Shown in pieces: positions 25,610 to 34,428 of a stretch of DNA of 64,000 nt. The notes beneath the pieces were generated by a model. It did no database searches, was not told the origin of the DNA, and worked only from the letters and a program-made list of their open reading frames with translations. Position 1 is the stretch's first letter. Each line of letters opens with the position of its first letter. Both the position numbers and the translations under genes were made by a program. The stretch is from an uncultured Roseicyclus sp. (GTDB lineage: Bacteria; Pseudomonadota; Alphaproteobacteria; Rhodobacterales; Rhodobacteraceae), in contig CANLEH010000003.1 in the NCBI GenBank assembly GCA_947489665.1, positions 273,400 to 337,399 on the forward strand. Reading direction: 5' to 3'.

Positions 25610-26422
25610 ATGTTCAGGAAACTTGCAATCAGCGCCACCGCGGCGCTGGCCCTCACCTCCGGCGCGGCACATGCTGCGGGTGGCGCGGGTTACGTCGAAA
25701 ACTACGCCTTCTCGTTCGAAGGTCCGTTCGGCACATTCGACCAGAACCAGCTTCAGCGTGGCCTTCAGGTCTACACTGAGATTTGCTCAGGCTGTCACGG
25801 CCTGCAGTACGTGCCGATCCGCACGCTTGCGGATGAAGGCGGCATCGGCTGGACAGAGGAAGAGGTGCTGGAATACATCGACCAGAACTTCATCGAGGTT
25901 TACGACCCCGATCTGCAAGACTGGCGGATGGCCACTCCGAACGACAACTTCCCCGTCAATGACGGTGTTGGCGCACCGGACCTCAGCCTGATGGCTAAGG
26001 CCCGCACTGGCTTCTCCGGCCCTTACGGTTTGGGGATCAATCCCCTGATCAACGGGATCGGCGGACCCGAATATATTGCCTCGCTTTTGACCCACTATAC
26101 GGGTGAAGAGGTCGAGCAATATGGCGCGATCCTTTACGAGAACGAGACGATGGAAGGCGGCCTGATCTCCATGGCGCCACCATTGTGGGAAGACGCCGTG
26201 GTATATGCCGATGGTACACCCGCCACCGTCGACCAAATGGCGCAGGACGTTGCTGCGTTCCTGATGTGGACGGCAGAGCCGCACATGATGGCACGTAAGC
26301 AGATGGGCTTCCTCGCGGTCATCATCCTCGGCATTTTCTCGGTGCTCTTGTACCTGACCAACAAGCGCCTGTGGGCGCCGGTCAAGGCAGCGGCCAAGCG
26401 CGGTACACAAGCCGCCGAGTAA
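25610..26422 (+). CDS. petC: Cytochrome c1 of the bc1 complex
   Basis: A 270-residue cytochrome c1. A Sec signal peptide ([22 protein letters not shown]) leads into the periplasmic domain. The heme c motif is CSGCH (about residue 60). The sixth-ligand methionine is probably in [14 protein letters not shown] single C-terminal transmembrane anchor ([20 protein letters not shown]) ends in a basic tail. It accepts electrons from the Rieske protein. It is the last pet gene and is followed by a strong terminator. Confidence 0.96.
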   Translation: MFRKLAISATAALALTSGAAHAAGGAGYVENYAFSFEGPFGTFDQNQLQRGLQVYTEICSGCHGLQYVPIRTLADEGGIGWTEEEVLEYIDQNFIEVYDPDLQDWRMATPNDNFPVNDGVGAPDLSLMAKARTGFSGPYGLGINPLINGIGGPEYIASLLTHYTGEEVEQYGAILYENETMEGGLISMAPPLWEDAVVYADGTPATVDQMAQDVAAFLMWTAEPHMMARKQMGFLAVIILGIFSVLLYLTNKRLWAPVKAAAKRGTQAAE

Positions 26423-26443
26423 TTCGCTCGACGCTCTAAATTG

Positions 26444-26475
26444 AAAACGCGCTCCTCTAAGGGGCGCGTTTTTTT
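26444..26475 (+). terminator. Rho-independent terminator of petABC
   Basis: AAAACGCGCTCC and GGGGCGCGTTTT form a 12-bp stem (one T-G pair) around the 5-nt loop TCTAA. The stem ends in a run of T. It lies 22 nt after the petC stop. Confidence 0.9.
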
Positions 26476-26479
26476 GTGG

Positions 26480-27169
26480 CTAGAGCCAGGGCTGCAGCGC
26501 CTCGTTCTCTTGCGCGACCAACCGTGCAAGATCACCCTCTAAAACGATCTGCCCTGCATCCAACAAGACCAGCCGATCACAGAGCCGCGTTGCATCGCGC
26601 AAGTCGTGCGTTGCCATCACAAGCGTTTGCCCGGTCTCTGCGCAAAGCGCCGCCACCAACTCCAGCATATCGCGCCGCAATCCGGGATCGAGTGCCGAGA
26701 AGGGTTCATCCAACAGAACAAGCGGGCGATCCTGCAACAGTGTTCTGGCAAGTGCGACACGGCTTTGTTGTCCACCTGAAAGCTCGGCGGGCTTGCGATG
26801 TTCAAACCCCTTCAGACCAACTTTCTCCAAGGCGTCTGAGACTCGTGCCTTGTCGTCGTCTTGCAGTTTCAAGCTCGGCTCCAAGCCAAGCGCCACGTTT
26901 TGGAACACCGAAAGGTGCGGGAACAAATTGCCATCCTGAAACAAGATCGACATCGGGTGCTGCGCAACCGTCGCGCGCGACACGTCGGTGCCGTCGATCC
27001 ACACCCGGCCCGCATCTGGCCAAGTGAAACCGGCAACGAGCGATAGGAACGTCGATTTGCCTGAGCCCGAGGCCCCCATGAGCGCGACGCGGGCACCCTT
27101 GGGAATTTCCAGCGCAAGCGACAGACTAAAATCCCCTTGCTCAACCCGAATATTTTCAAGCCGCAGCAT
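26480..27169 (-). CDS. thiQ: Thiamine ABC transporter ATP-binding protein
   Basis: A 229-residue ATPase of the thiamine/TPP importer. The Walker A motif is GASGSGKST, the signature is LSGGQQSRVALARTL, Walker B is LVLLDEPFSALDPGLRRD, and the switch is ATHDLRDATRL. The short length without a C-terminal regulatory domain fits ThiQ. It overlaps thiP by 14 nt. The three-gene order thiB-thiP-thiQ behind a TPP riboswitch supports the substrate call. Confidence 0.93.
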   Translation of the reverse strand: MLRLENIRVEQGDFSLSLALEIPKGARVALMGASGSGKSTFLSLVAGFTWPDAGRVWIDGTDVSRATVAQHPMSILFQDGNLFPHLSVFQNVALGLEPSLKLQDDDKARVSDALEKVGLKGFEHRKPAELSGGQQSRVALARTLLQDRPLVLLDEPFSALDPGLRRDMLELVAALCAETGQTLVMATHDLRDATRLCDRLVLLDAGQIVLEGDLARLVAQENEALQPWL

Positions 27170-28721
27170 TCACGCGTCCTCCACGATCGAAGAGCCAGAA
27201 CAACCCCAAAGACAGCGCCATCAAAACAACTGCTGCGCCCTGCGCGTCGTCGGTGCGGTAAGACCCGAAGAGGCGGTACATTTCCAGCGGCAGTGTTTCC
27301 TGCCCGGGAGCTGAGAACAGGGCAATCACGCCAAGATCCCCCATGGAAAAGGCCGCAGCCAATCCTGCGCCAAACCCCAGAGGCCGCCGGAGGCGGGGTA
27401 GAATGGCATGGCGCAACCGGGCGGAGCCTCGCATGCCAAGAGCATCGGCCAGGCGTCCCTGTGTGGCCTCCGCGGCCGCAGCGGCGGGTATCAAAGCCCG
27501 TAGCAGGAACGGCAAGGCGACCAGCGCGTTCACAAGCCCGGTGATGGGCAGGGAAAGAGTCACTGGGTCCGCAATTGGAAAAACGATAATGAAAAGGCCT
27601 GTCCCTACGACAAGAGGGGAGACTGCAATTGACAGCAAGCCAACCCCTTCCAACCCCGCGCGCACCGCGTGGCCGGCAATCAGCAATGCCATCGGCAGGG
27701 CGAGGCCAACCGCCAGAGCGGTAGAGGCGAGTGCGAGTGCAATGGATCTCAGCGCCGCCTCCCACGTGGACAAAGGAAGGCCGAAGACCGCCCCGATCCC
27801 TTCCGCAACAACGGCCAGAAGCGGCAAAAGCAGAAAAGCGCCAGCTGCCGTCAGAACAGCCAAATCGAACCGGCGCGAAGCAGGGGTATCGTCCGGCCAG
27901 CGCATTGCAGGTCGATCCAACCCACCTCCAAACTGGGCGGCCTTTGCGAAGCGCCAGGCCAGCAGACCCGCCGCAACGCAGATCGTGACCTGGACTAGGC
28001 CCAGATATGCGGCACGACCAAGATCAAAGTCGAACCGAAACGCCTGATAGATCGCCAGTTCCACTGTCGTGGCAGCGGGCCCGCCGCCCAGGATCAGGGC
28101 AACAGCGAAACTCGTGGTGCAGATCAGGAAGATCACCAGCAGGGCGCCGGGCAATGTCGCTGCAAGAAGCGGCCATTCGAAATGCCGCTGCATATGGCGC
28201 CTTTGGAAATTCAAAGATCGTGCCAGCCGGATGCGTTCAGACGGGATGGACAACCAGCCCTGCAACAACAGCCGTGTGGCCAATGGCAAGTTCAGAAACA
28301 CATGTGCCAAAACGACCCCCAATAGGCCGTAGATCTCAATCGTGCCTGCGCCGATCCCTTCAAGCGCGCTGTTGATCCAGCCAGACCGGCCAAAAATGGC
28401 CAGTAAGCCCATAACCGCAACGATCACCGGAAGGATGAAGGGTGCCCCAAGAAGCGCTATGAACGCACTGCGCCCGGGAAAGCGCCTGCGCGCCAAGGCG
28501 CGTGCCACCGGGATAGCCGCAAGGCAAGAGACGACGGCCGAAAGGGCCGCCTGCAAAAGCGTGAACCTGATGGCAGCCCAATCGGCCGCGCGCAGATCTG
28601 AAAGGCCCTCGGCCCGCAAGATTACGGCAATCAGCGGCCCGAGGATGCACAAAACGACCAGCAGGGCCAAAACCCCGCCGGTCGCCTGAAGTGATGTTAC
28701 TGGCTCAGCGCGTTTTGCCAT
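27156..28721 (-). CDS. thiP: Thiamine ABC transporter permease
   Basis: A 521-residue inner-membrane permease with about twelve transmembrane helices and two internally homologous binding-protein-dependent transport domains, as in E. coli ThiP. EAA-like loops lie near ERIRLARSLNFQRRHMQRHF (about residue 180) and in the second half (ADALGMRGSARLRHAILPRL). It overlaps thiB by 25 nt and thiQ by 14 nt, so the three are tightly coupled. Confidence 0.92.
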   Translation of the reverse strand: MAKRAEPVTSLQATGGVLALLVVLCILGPLIAVILRAEGLSDLRAADWAAIRFTLLQAALSAVVSCLAAIPVARALARRRFPGRSAFIALLGAPFILPVIVAVMGLLAIFGRSGWINSALEGIGAGTIEIYGLLGVVLAHVFLNLPLATRLLLQGWLSIPSERIRLARSLNFQRRHMQRHFEWPLLAATLPGALLVIFLICTTSFAVALILGGGPAATTVELAIYQAFRFDFDLGRAAYLGLVQVTICVAAGLLAWRFAKAAQFGGGLDRPAMRWPDDTPASRRFDLAVLTAAGAFLLLPLLAVVAEGIGAVFGLPLSTWEAALRSIALALASTALAVGLALPMALLIAGHAVRAGLEGVGLLSIAVSPLVVGTGLFIIVFPIADPVTLSLPITGLVNALVALPFLLRALIPAAAAAEATQGRLADALGMRGSARLRHAILPRLRRPLGFGAGLAAAFSMGDLGVIALFSAPGQETLPLEMYRLFGSYRTDDAQGAAVVLMALSLGLFWLFDRGGRVNAAA

Positions 28722-29692
28722 GTGGCCAAAGCGTCCTCTCGCACTTCGGCGGCGCCGGTGGATGAGAAGATCAGGGATTGATCTGGCTGGATCAGCGTCT
28801 CAAAGCCATCGGGCAAAGCATCCGTTGGCAAGGCGGCGGGATACATCCAGTTGGTCGTCGGGATCACCTCTTGGAACGCGGCAGAGACCATGAATTCCAT
28901 GAATTGCTGCGCAAGCTCGACATTGTCGGCGGTCGCAAGGATGCCCCCCACTTCGACCTGCATGTAGTGGCCTTCGGTGAAGGGCGCGGCGGTGTAGCTG
29001 TCATCCTCTTCCGCGATCAGGTGATAGGCAGGTGATGTGGTGTAGGACAGAACCATGTCGGCCTCACCATCAAGGAACAGGCCATACGCCTCGGACCAAC
29101 CGGGGGTGACTGTCACCACGTTGTCCGCCAGACCTTCCCAGATCTCAGAGGCACGCTCATCGCCATAGGCGTGCTGCACCCACATCAACAGCCCAAGGCC
29201 AGGGGTGGAGGAGCGTGGGTCCTGAATGACAATGCTCACGTCGGAGGCGGCAAGCTCTTCAAAACTGGTCGGCACGTCTTCAAGCGTCTGGCGATGGACG
29301 AACGCGAAGTAACCCCAGTCGAACGGCATGAAATTCTCGTCGTCCCATTCGATCGGCAGGGTCAGGCCCGTTGCATCCATTCCATGGGGCTGCATCAACC
29401 CGGCCTCATCCGCCGCGGCGATCAGGTTGGTGTCGAGGCCCAGGACGATATCCGCCTCGGACCGTGATCCTTCCAAGCGCAGGCGCGACAGGAGCGCGGC
29501 CCCGTCCCCCGTGGCGGTGAATTGCAGGTCGCAACCGCAGACCTCTTCAAAGGCCAGTTCCACTTGCGGGCCGGGGCCCCAGTCGGACGCAAAGCTGTCA
29601 TAGGTATAGACTGTCAGAACAGGGGTCTGCGCCAAAGCAGCCCCCGCAATGGTGGACAATCCCGCAGCGATGATAGGTGTGGTGAGTTTCAT
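28697..29692 (-). CDS. thiB: Thiamine ABC transporter substrate-binding protein
   Basis: A 331-residue periplasmic thiamine/TPP-binding protein. A Sec signal peptide (MKLTTPIIAAGLSTIAGAALA) precedes the TbpA-like start LTVYTYDSFASDWGPG. YTTSPAYHLIAEEDD and the late WMYPAALP segment are typical of ThiB. It is the first gene of the operon and lies about 55 nt downstream of a TPP riboswitch. Confidence 0.94.
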   Translation of the reverse strand: MKLTTPIIAAGLSTIAGAALAQTPVLTVYTYDSFASDWGPGPQVELAFEEVCGCDLQFTATGDGAALLSRLRLEGSRSEADIVLGLDTNLIAAADEAGLMQPHGMDATGLTLPIEWDDENFMPFDWGYFAFVHRQTLEDVPTSFEELAASDVSIVIQDPRSSTPGLGLLMWVQHAYGDERASEIWEGLADNVVTVTPGWSEAYGLFLDGEADMVLSYTTSPAYHLIAEEDDSYTAAPFTEGHYMQVEVGGILATADNVELAQQFMEFMVSAAFQEVIPTTNWMYPAALPTDALPDGFETLIQPDQSLIFSSTGAAEVREDALATWQNALSQ

Positions 29693-29747
29693 GACCTCAC
29701 TCCTCCAATAACTGTGGGCGAAGTGAAGTTTGGCAATGCCGTCAACC

Positions 29748-29840
29748 TTCCCTCCGCCGGTTCTAACCGGTTCAGGTTCAACGGGTCAGCTTTCGCAATC
29801 TCAGGCCAAGGTGCCGTATGGCGCCCGAGCCCCCCCGAGG
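29748..29840 (-). promoter_or_regulatory. TPP riboswitch (THI box)
   Basis: On the minus strand the conserved elements appear in order. A G-rich 5-prime arm is followed by GGCCTGAGATTGCGAAAGCT, then by GACCCGTTGAACCTGAACCGG and the closing arm TTAGAACCGGCGGAGGGA. CTGAGA and CCGTTGAACCTGA are the TPP-sensing cores. It lies in the leader of thiBPQ, so thiamine pyrophosphate probably represses the importer. Confidence 0.93.
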
Positions 29841-29907
29841 TACGACAACAGCTAGGGCAAAGCTGCGGGCTTGTCCATCGGGCGTAGCATCGCTAATCCC
29901 CAAGGCC

Positions 29908-31002
29908 ATGAGCATGAATTCCTACGGCCACCTTTTCCGCGTCACCACCTGGGGCGAAAGCCATGGTCCTGCCCTGGGCGCGACTGTTGATGGCTGCCCT
30001 CCGGGTGTCCCGATTGAAGCCAGCGCAATCCAGCATTGGCTCGACCGCCGGAAGCCCGGTCAGAACAAATACACGACCCAACGGCGCGAACCGGATGAGG
30101 TTGAAGTATTGTCCGGTGTGTTTGAAGGCCAAAGCACCGGCACGCCAATACAGTTGATGATCCGCAACACGGACCAGCGGTCGAAAGACTATGGAGACAT
30201 CGTCGAGAAGTTTCGCCCCGGCCACGCCGACATCACCTATTGGCAGAAATACGGGATTCGCGATTACCGCGGGGGCGGGCGGTCTTCGGCCCGTGAAACG
30301 GCAGCACGTGTTGCAGCCGGTGGTGTGGCGCGCGCGGCGCTGACGCAGATGGCACCCGACATGAAGATCATCGGCTACATGGTGCAGATGGGTGACCGGC
30401 GTGTGTCGGACATCGATCTGGCGGAGGTCGAGAATAATCCGTTCTGGGCACCGGATGCAACGGCAGCGGCGGACTGGGCCGACTACCTCGATGCACTGCG
30501 CAAGTCTGGCGATAGTGTCGGTGCCGTGATCGAAGTACGTGCCAGTGGTGTTCCCACCGGGCTTGGTGCGCCGATTTACGGCAAACTAGATACCGATCTG
30601 GCAGCAGCCATGATGAGCATCAATGCCGTGAAAGGTGTTGAGATCGGGGACGGCATGGCCGCCGCTGCCCTGACCGGTACGGCCAATGCCGACGAGATCA
30701 CGATGGGGCCGAACGGGCCCGAATATTCCTCGAACCATGCCGGTGGTATCCTTGGCGGTATTTCGACCGGGCAGGACGTGATCGTGCGGTTTGCCGTCAA
30801 GCCGACTTCTTCGATCCTGACGCCGCGCAAGACGATCACCAAATCAGGTGACGCGACCGAGATCGTCACCAAAGGTCGGCACGACCCATGCGTGGGCATC
30901 CGCGCCGTGCCCGTCGGTGAGGCGATGATGGCCTGCGTGCTGCTTGACCACATGCTGCTCCATCGCGGGCAAGTCGGGGTTAATCAGGGCCAAATCGGTT
31001 AG
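29908..31002 (+). CDS. aroC: Chorismate synthase
   Basis: A 364-residue chorismate synthase, the last common step of aromatic biosynthesis (5-enolpyruvylshikimate 3-phosphate to chorismate, FMN-dependent). Signatures are visible: [18 protein letters not shown] at the N-terminus, [14 protein letters not shown], the family pattern [20 protein letters not shown], and [18 protein letters not shown] at the C-terminus. ATG 29908 and ATG 29914 are both possible; the AAGG sequence spaces better with 29914. It is divergent from thiB, with the riboswitch between them. Confidence 0.96.
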   Translation: MSMNSYGHLFRVTTWGESHGPALGATVDGCPPGVPIEASAIQHWLDRRKPGQNKYTTQRREPDEVEVLSGVFEGQSTGTPIQLMIRNTDQRSKDYGDIVEKFRPGHADITYWQKYGIRDYRGGGRSSARETAARVAAGGVARAALTQMAPDMKIIGYMVQMGDRRVSDIDLAEVENNPFWAPDATAAADWADYLDALRKSGDSVGAVIEVRASGVPTGLGAPIYGKLDTDLAAAMMSINAVKGVEIGDGMAAAALTGTANADEITMGPNGPEYSSNHAGGILGGISTGQDVIVRFAVKPTSSILTPRKTITKSGDATEIVTKGRHDPCVGIRAVPVGEAMMACVLLDHMLLHRGQVGVNQGQIG

Positions 31003-31163
31003 GCATTCGCTAACCTTTTTGCAAAAATTCGCCTAATTTTTCGTGGAATGGCGCATTTGTTCCGGGCTTGGAACAATGTGGCAATACTGCCTTAGCCTCG
31101 CCATTTTTCCGCCACAATTCGGAAAAAATACAGGGGGTGCTGGGGTAAGCCAATGGATGTCTC

Positions 31164-31868
31164 ATGGGGCAGAATGCTCGACCGGGCCGCGCAGAGCGTG
31201 CACTGATTTCAATCGACGGGATGCTTCTGGCTGTCGCGTTGTTTGTGATGCTTGTCTGCATTGGCGCCTTTATCCGCATCACGGCTGAACCTCATGCCCT
31301 GCGTCAGCAGCACGGGCTTCTTGCGTTGAATTCTGCTGACAGTCTTCTGGCGTTTGAAGATTTCAGCCATGGCGGCGGTGACTGGTCGCCCGCAACGACG
31401 TCCAGTCGTTTGACCGGTTTAGGCCCGGTCCTGGGCCCCTTCACCGATGATCCGGTTGAACGGAGTTTCCGCCTTCCGATTGATACCAGTACCGTGCAAG
31501 TCAGCTTCGATATTCACCTGCTTGGCGATTGGTCGGATACAGATGAATTGCGTGTCGCTTTGGATGAAACGGAGGCTGTCACGATCACGCTTGAGACCCG
31601 CGACAGGGCCGAAGTCTTCGCCACCCACACAATCCCCGACGCAGTAGGAGTGGACGTTCTGCTTGAACAAACGATCATTTCGCCACGCGCCGCGGAACCG
31701 GCCCTTCCCACGACGACGGAAGAGGCAATTGTGACGCTGCATATCGTGCTTCAAACGGTGCCCCGCTCCGACATCCTTTCGCTTGGGTTGCAGGCACGTC
31801 CGTCTGAAGGCGCGTCGTGGACCTTGGATAACCTCGCAGTCGTGGCGACCACGGACGGTGAGGTCTAG
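31164..31868 (+). CDS. Hypothetical single-pass membrane protein with a beta-rich exported domain
   Basis: A 234-residue protein that I do not recognise. One transmembrane segment near the N-terminus (MLLAVALFVMLVCIGAFIRI, residues 20-39) follows a short basic leader, so the rest is probably periplasmic. The exported part begins FEDFSHGGGDWSP and alternates hydrophobic and acidic residues, like a jelly-roll or lectin-type domain. No cysteines are seen outside the anchor. It lies between aroC and a convergent thioredoxin gene, with 6 nt to the latter's stop. Confidence 0.65.
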   Translation: MGQNARPGRAERALISIDGMLLAVALFVMLVCIGAFIRITAEPHALRQQHGLLALNSADSLLAFEDFSHGGGDWSPATTSSRLTGLGPVLGPFTDDPVERSFRLPIDTSTVQVSFDIHLLGDWSDTDELRVALDETEAVTITLETRDRAEVFATHTIPDAVGVDVLLEQTIISPRAAEPALPTTTEEAIVTLHIVLQTVPRSDILSLGLQARPSEGASWTLDNLAVVATTDGEV

Positions 31869-31874
31869 GCTGGC

Positions 31875-32270
31875 CTAAAGGCCAGCGTCCATCAAGGCCC
31901 GAATGTCGGCTTCGCGTGTGCCGGCAACAATGCGGCCAACTTCGGCCCCGTCACGGAACATCACAAGGGTCGAACGACGCGGGATGTTCAGCTGGTTGAC
32001 CAAGGCGCCATTGCCATAGTCGTCCCAATCCACCCGGTAGATTGTGATTGCTTCGCCGTACGCCGGGTTGGCTTCGATCAAGGCATTGATCGTGCGTTCC
32101 TGGCTGCGGCAGGTCGAACACCAATCGGCTGCGAAATCCAGCATTACGGTCTCACCCGCATTGATCGCCTGCTCGGCTGCGCCGGGCGTGTAATCGATCA
32201 TGTTTGCGTTTGCTGCCAGCGGGGCCAGTGCAAGGGCCGCAGTTGCGGCAAGAAGCGTGCGACGGTTCAT
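31875..32270 (-). CDS. Periplasmic thioredoxin-family protein
   Basis: A 131-residue exported thioredoxin-like protein. The N-terminus (MNRRTLLAATAALALAPLAANA) has an Arg-Arg pair and a hydrophobic core, so Sec or Tat export is possible. The active site is CSTC in FAADWCSTCRSQE (about residue 52). The fold's cis-Pro is in IPRRSTLVMF. The ATG at 32270 has GGAGA 6 nt upstream. It is 18 nt downstream of the ccdA-like gene, which should supply it with electrons. Confidence 0.87.
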   Translation of the reverse strand: MNRRTLLAATAALALAPLAANANMIDYTPGAAEQAINAGETVMLDFAADWCSTCRSQERTINALIEANPAYGEAITIYRVDWDDYGNGALVNQLNIPRRSTLVMFRDGAEVGRIVAGTREADIRALMDAGL

Positions 32271-32288
32271 GGTCATTCTCCGTAAGGG

Positions 32289-33002
32289 TCAGAGGGAAAC
32301 GGAAAGGTCCTGCAGCCAGATCGGCATCCGATCCAGCAGCCAGATTTCAGCCATCAGATGCCAACGCATATAGATCGCAAGACCGACGAGGAAAAACACA
32401 CCCCCCAGAATGGGGCGGGAGGATTGGGCAAACCTGCGCAAGGCGCCCATACGTTTTTGCAAGGCAGCGCGGGCACCATAGCCAAGCGCAAGGATCACAC
32501 TGCCGATCCCAAGCGCAAACGACACCATGATGAAGAAGGCGCGGAGCAGTTCCTCACCTTGGGACGCCAATGAGATCGCGGAGCCGAGGACCGGGCCAAC
32601 GCAAGGGCTCCAGACCGCGCCCAGAAGAAGGCCGCCCAGAAACTGCCCCTGCCAGCCATCGGTGGACATGTTTCGCATGCCGTCATCGGCCCGTTCCGCA
32701 AATCCACCCGTTGCAGTGGCAAACCGTGCGGAAAGTTGCGGCACCATAAGAACCGCGCCAAACACCATCATCAAGACAGCGCCCGCCGTGCTGACCGTTT
32801 CCTCTCGCAAACCCACCAAATGTCCCGCGGCGATGATCCCAAAGCCGAGCGTTACAAACGCTAACCCCATGCCGCCGGCCAGGGCCAAGGGCCCATAGCG
32901 GCTTGATTGCAGCGAACCGGCAAGCACGATCGGCAAGACCGGCAGGACGCACGGGTTGATAAGGGTCAGTAGACCCGCGCCATATGCGAGGATGAATTCC
33001 AT
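32289..33002 (-). CDS. CcdA-family thiol-disulfide electron transporter
   Basis: A 237-residue, six-helix membrane protein of the CcdA/DsbD-beta family, which passes electrons from cytoplasmic thioredoxin to periplasmic thiol proteins. The two redox cysteines sit in INPCVLPVLP (first helix, about residue 18) and SPCVGPVLG (about residue 120). It probably reduces the thioredoxin-like protein encoded directly downstream. The pair could serve cytochrome c maturation or another periplasmic reduction pathway. Confidence 0.92.
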   Translation of the reverse strand: MEFILAYGAGLLTLINPCVLPVLPIVLAGSLQSSRYGPLALAGGMGLAFVTLGFGIIAAGHLVGLREETVSTAGAVLMMVFGAVLMVPQLSARFATATGGFAERADDGMRNMSTDGWQGQFLGGLLLGAVWSPCVGPVLGSAISLASQGEELLRAFFIMVSFALGIGSVILALGYGARAALQKRMGALRRFAQSSRPILGGVFFLVGLAIYMRWHLMAEIWLLDRMPIWLQDLSVSL

Positions 33003-33059
33003 AGGCCGGTCATGCCGGACCGCTCTCCCTCTGTCACATGAAACGTTCGTGAGACACGC

Positions 33060-33929
33060 TCAGGTTGCGATGCGCGCGCGCTGCACAGCCAGAATGCCGC
33101 CCGCAATGATCGCCACGCCGACCGCGTCGATCCAACTGAGTTGTTCGGACAAAAGCGCATAGGCTATCGCTACGCCGAAGACCGGGTTCAGGAAGTGATA
33201 TGTCGCAGCCCGCGTCGGCCCAATCCGTCCGACCAGAAGAAACCAGATAAACGTCGCGGCGAGGCCCGGCATCAGAGTGGTGTAGAGGAACGCAAGGATG
33301 AACGGCGTTGTCCAATCGACGGCCAACTCTTCCAATGCCATCGCCGGGAAAAGGAGCGCGACGGATCCCACCAGCATCTGCAATCCAACGATCATCAACA
33401 GATTGCCGCCATCGCTGGAAGCGCTTTTGACTGTCAGTGTGGCCGCCGCCAACGCGACGGCCGCGATCATGCACAAAACTATGGCGAACGGGTCTGCGCC
33501 GCCGCCAAACCGTTGCGCCATGATCAGCGCAACACCGGCGAAACCGGCAACCATTCCGAAGATACCCATCACGGGCAAACGCTCCTTGAAGATGGTCCAG
33601 TTCGCCAGCGCCACCAGCAGCGGCATGGTCGAGGCGATGATGGCGGCCAGAGACGCCTCAATCGTTTGCATCGCGACGAAGTTAAGGCCCAGGTAGATCG
33701 CGTTCTGGCACAAGCCGAAGATCAACACGGCCCGCCATTGTCCGCGTGTAAGGTTGAAGCGCTGCCCCAGGGCCAGCGCGATCCCGACGCCAATCAGACC
33801 CGAAATCGCAAATCGCGCTGACAGGGAAAATAGCGGAGGCGCGGCCTCAACAATGATCCGGGCAGAGGTGAAGGCTGACGACCAGATCAGGGCAAAGGTC
33901 AGCCCCATCAAAACCGCGCGCACGTCCAT
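33060..33929 (-). CDS. DMT-superfamily (EamA) transporter
   Basis: A 289-residue inner-membrane protein with ten predicted helices and two EamA repeats. The N-terminus (MGLTFALIWSSAFTSARI) and the end of the second repeat (FLNPVFGVAIAYALLSEQLSW) are typical drug/metabolite exporter motifs. The substrate is unknown. It is a single gene between the CcdA and HU genes. Confidence 0.92.
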   Translation of the reverse strand: MDVRAVLMGLTFALIWSSAFTSARIIVEAAPPLFSLSARFAISGLIGVGIALALGQRFNLTRGQWRAVLIFGLCQNAIYLGLNFVAMQTIEASLAAIIASTMPLLVALANWTIFKERLPVMGIFGMVAGFAGVALIMAQRFGGGADPFAIVLCMIAAVALAAATLTVKSASSDGGNLLMIVGLQMLVGSVALLFPAMALEELAVDWTTPFILAFLYTTLMPGLAATFIWFLLVGRIGPTRAATYHFLNPVFGVAIAYALLSEQLSWIDAVGVAIIAGGILAVQRARIAT

Positions 33930-33949
33930 TCTCTGTCCCCGTCAAAGCA

Positions 33950-33979
33950 AAAGGGCCACGCCCTTCGGCGCGACCCTTT
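33950..33979 (-). terminator. Terminator-like hairpin downstream of the HU gene
   Basis: On the minus strand AAAGGGTCGCGCC pairs imperfectly with GGGCGTGGCCCTTT around a short GAA loop and is followed by TTGCTTTG. It lies about 22 nt after the HU stop. Confidence 0.6.
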
Positions 33980-34001
33980 CACGTCTTCAGGTGGACAGCA
34001 A

Positions 34002-34292
34002 TTAGCCGTTCACGGAATCCTTGAGTGCCTTGGCAATGGTCATCTTGACCTGCTTGTCGGCTTCTTTCTTGATCTGCTCGCCCGTGGCGGGGTTGCGAAC
34101 CATACGCTCAGGACGCTCGCGGCAGTAGACTTTGCCGATGCCAGGAAGGGTCACGGCGCCGCCGTTTGCAACTTCCTTGGTGACAACGGCGGTCACTGCG
34201 TCAAGCGCTGCGCCTGCAGCTTTTTTGTCTGCGCCCATCTCTTCGGCCAGAGCAGCGACGAGTTGGGTTTTGGTCATGGGTTTGGTTGCCAT
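34002..34292 (-). CDS. HU-family DNA-binding protein
   Basis: A 96-residue nucleoid protein of the HU/IHF family. It begins MATKPMTKTQLVAALAEEMG. The DNA-binding arm region reads RPERMVRNPATGEQIKKEA, with the intercalating-proline motif NPATG (about residue 67). A good AGGAG lies 8 nt before the ATG. The N-terminal six-residue leader is longer than in E. coli HU. It should bind DNA non-specifically as a dimer. Confidence 0.94.
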   Translation of the reverse strand: MATKPMTKTQLVAALAEEMGADKKAAGAALDAVTAVVTKEVANGGAVTLPGIGKVYCRERPERMVRNPATGEQIKKEADKQVKMTIAKALKDSVNG

Positions 34293-34428
34293 GGTATTAT
34301 TCTCCTGCATTCTTTCCCCCGAGCCCTTGGGCCGGTTGCGGCGAAGCTAACCGAATATTGTGGGCCCACACAACGCCTCGTGTGCGTTTTGGGCAGAAAA
34401 ATATGGGGAATCGGCGATTTTTGTCCTG

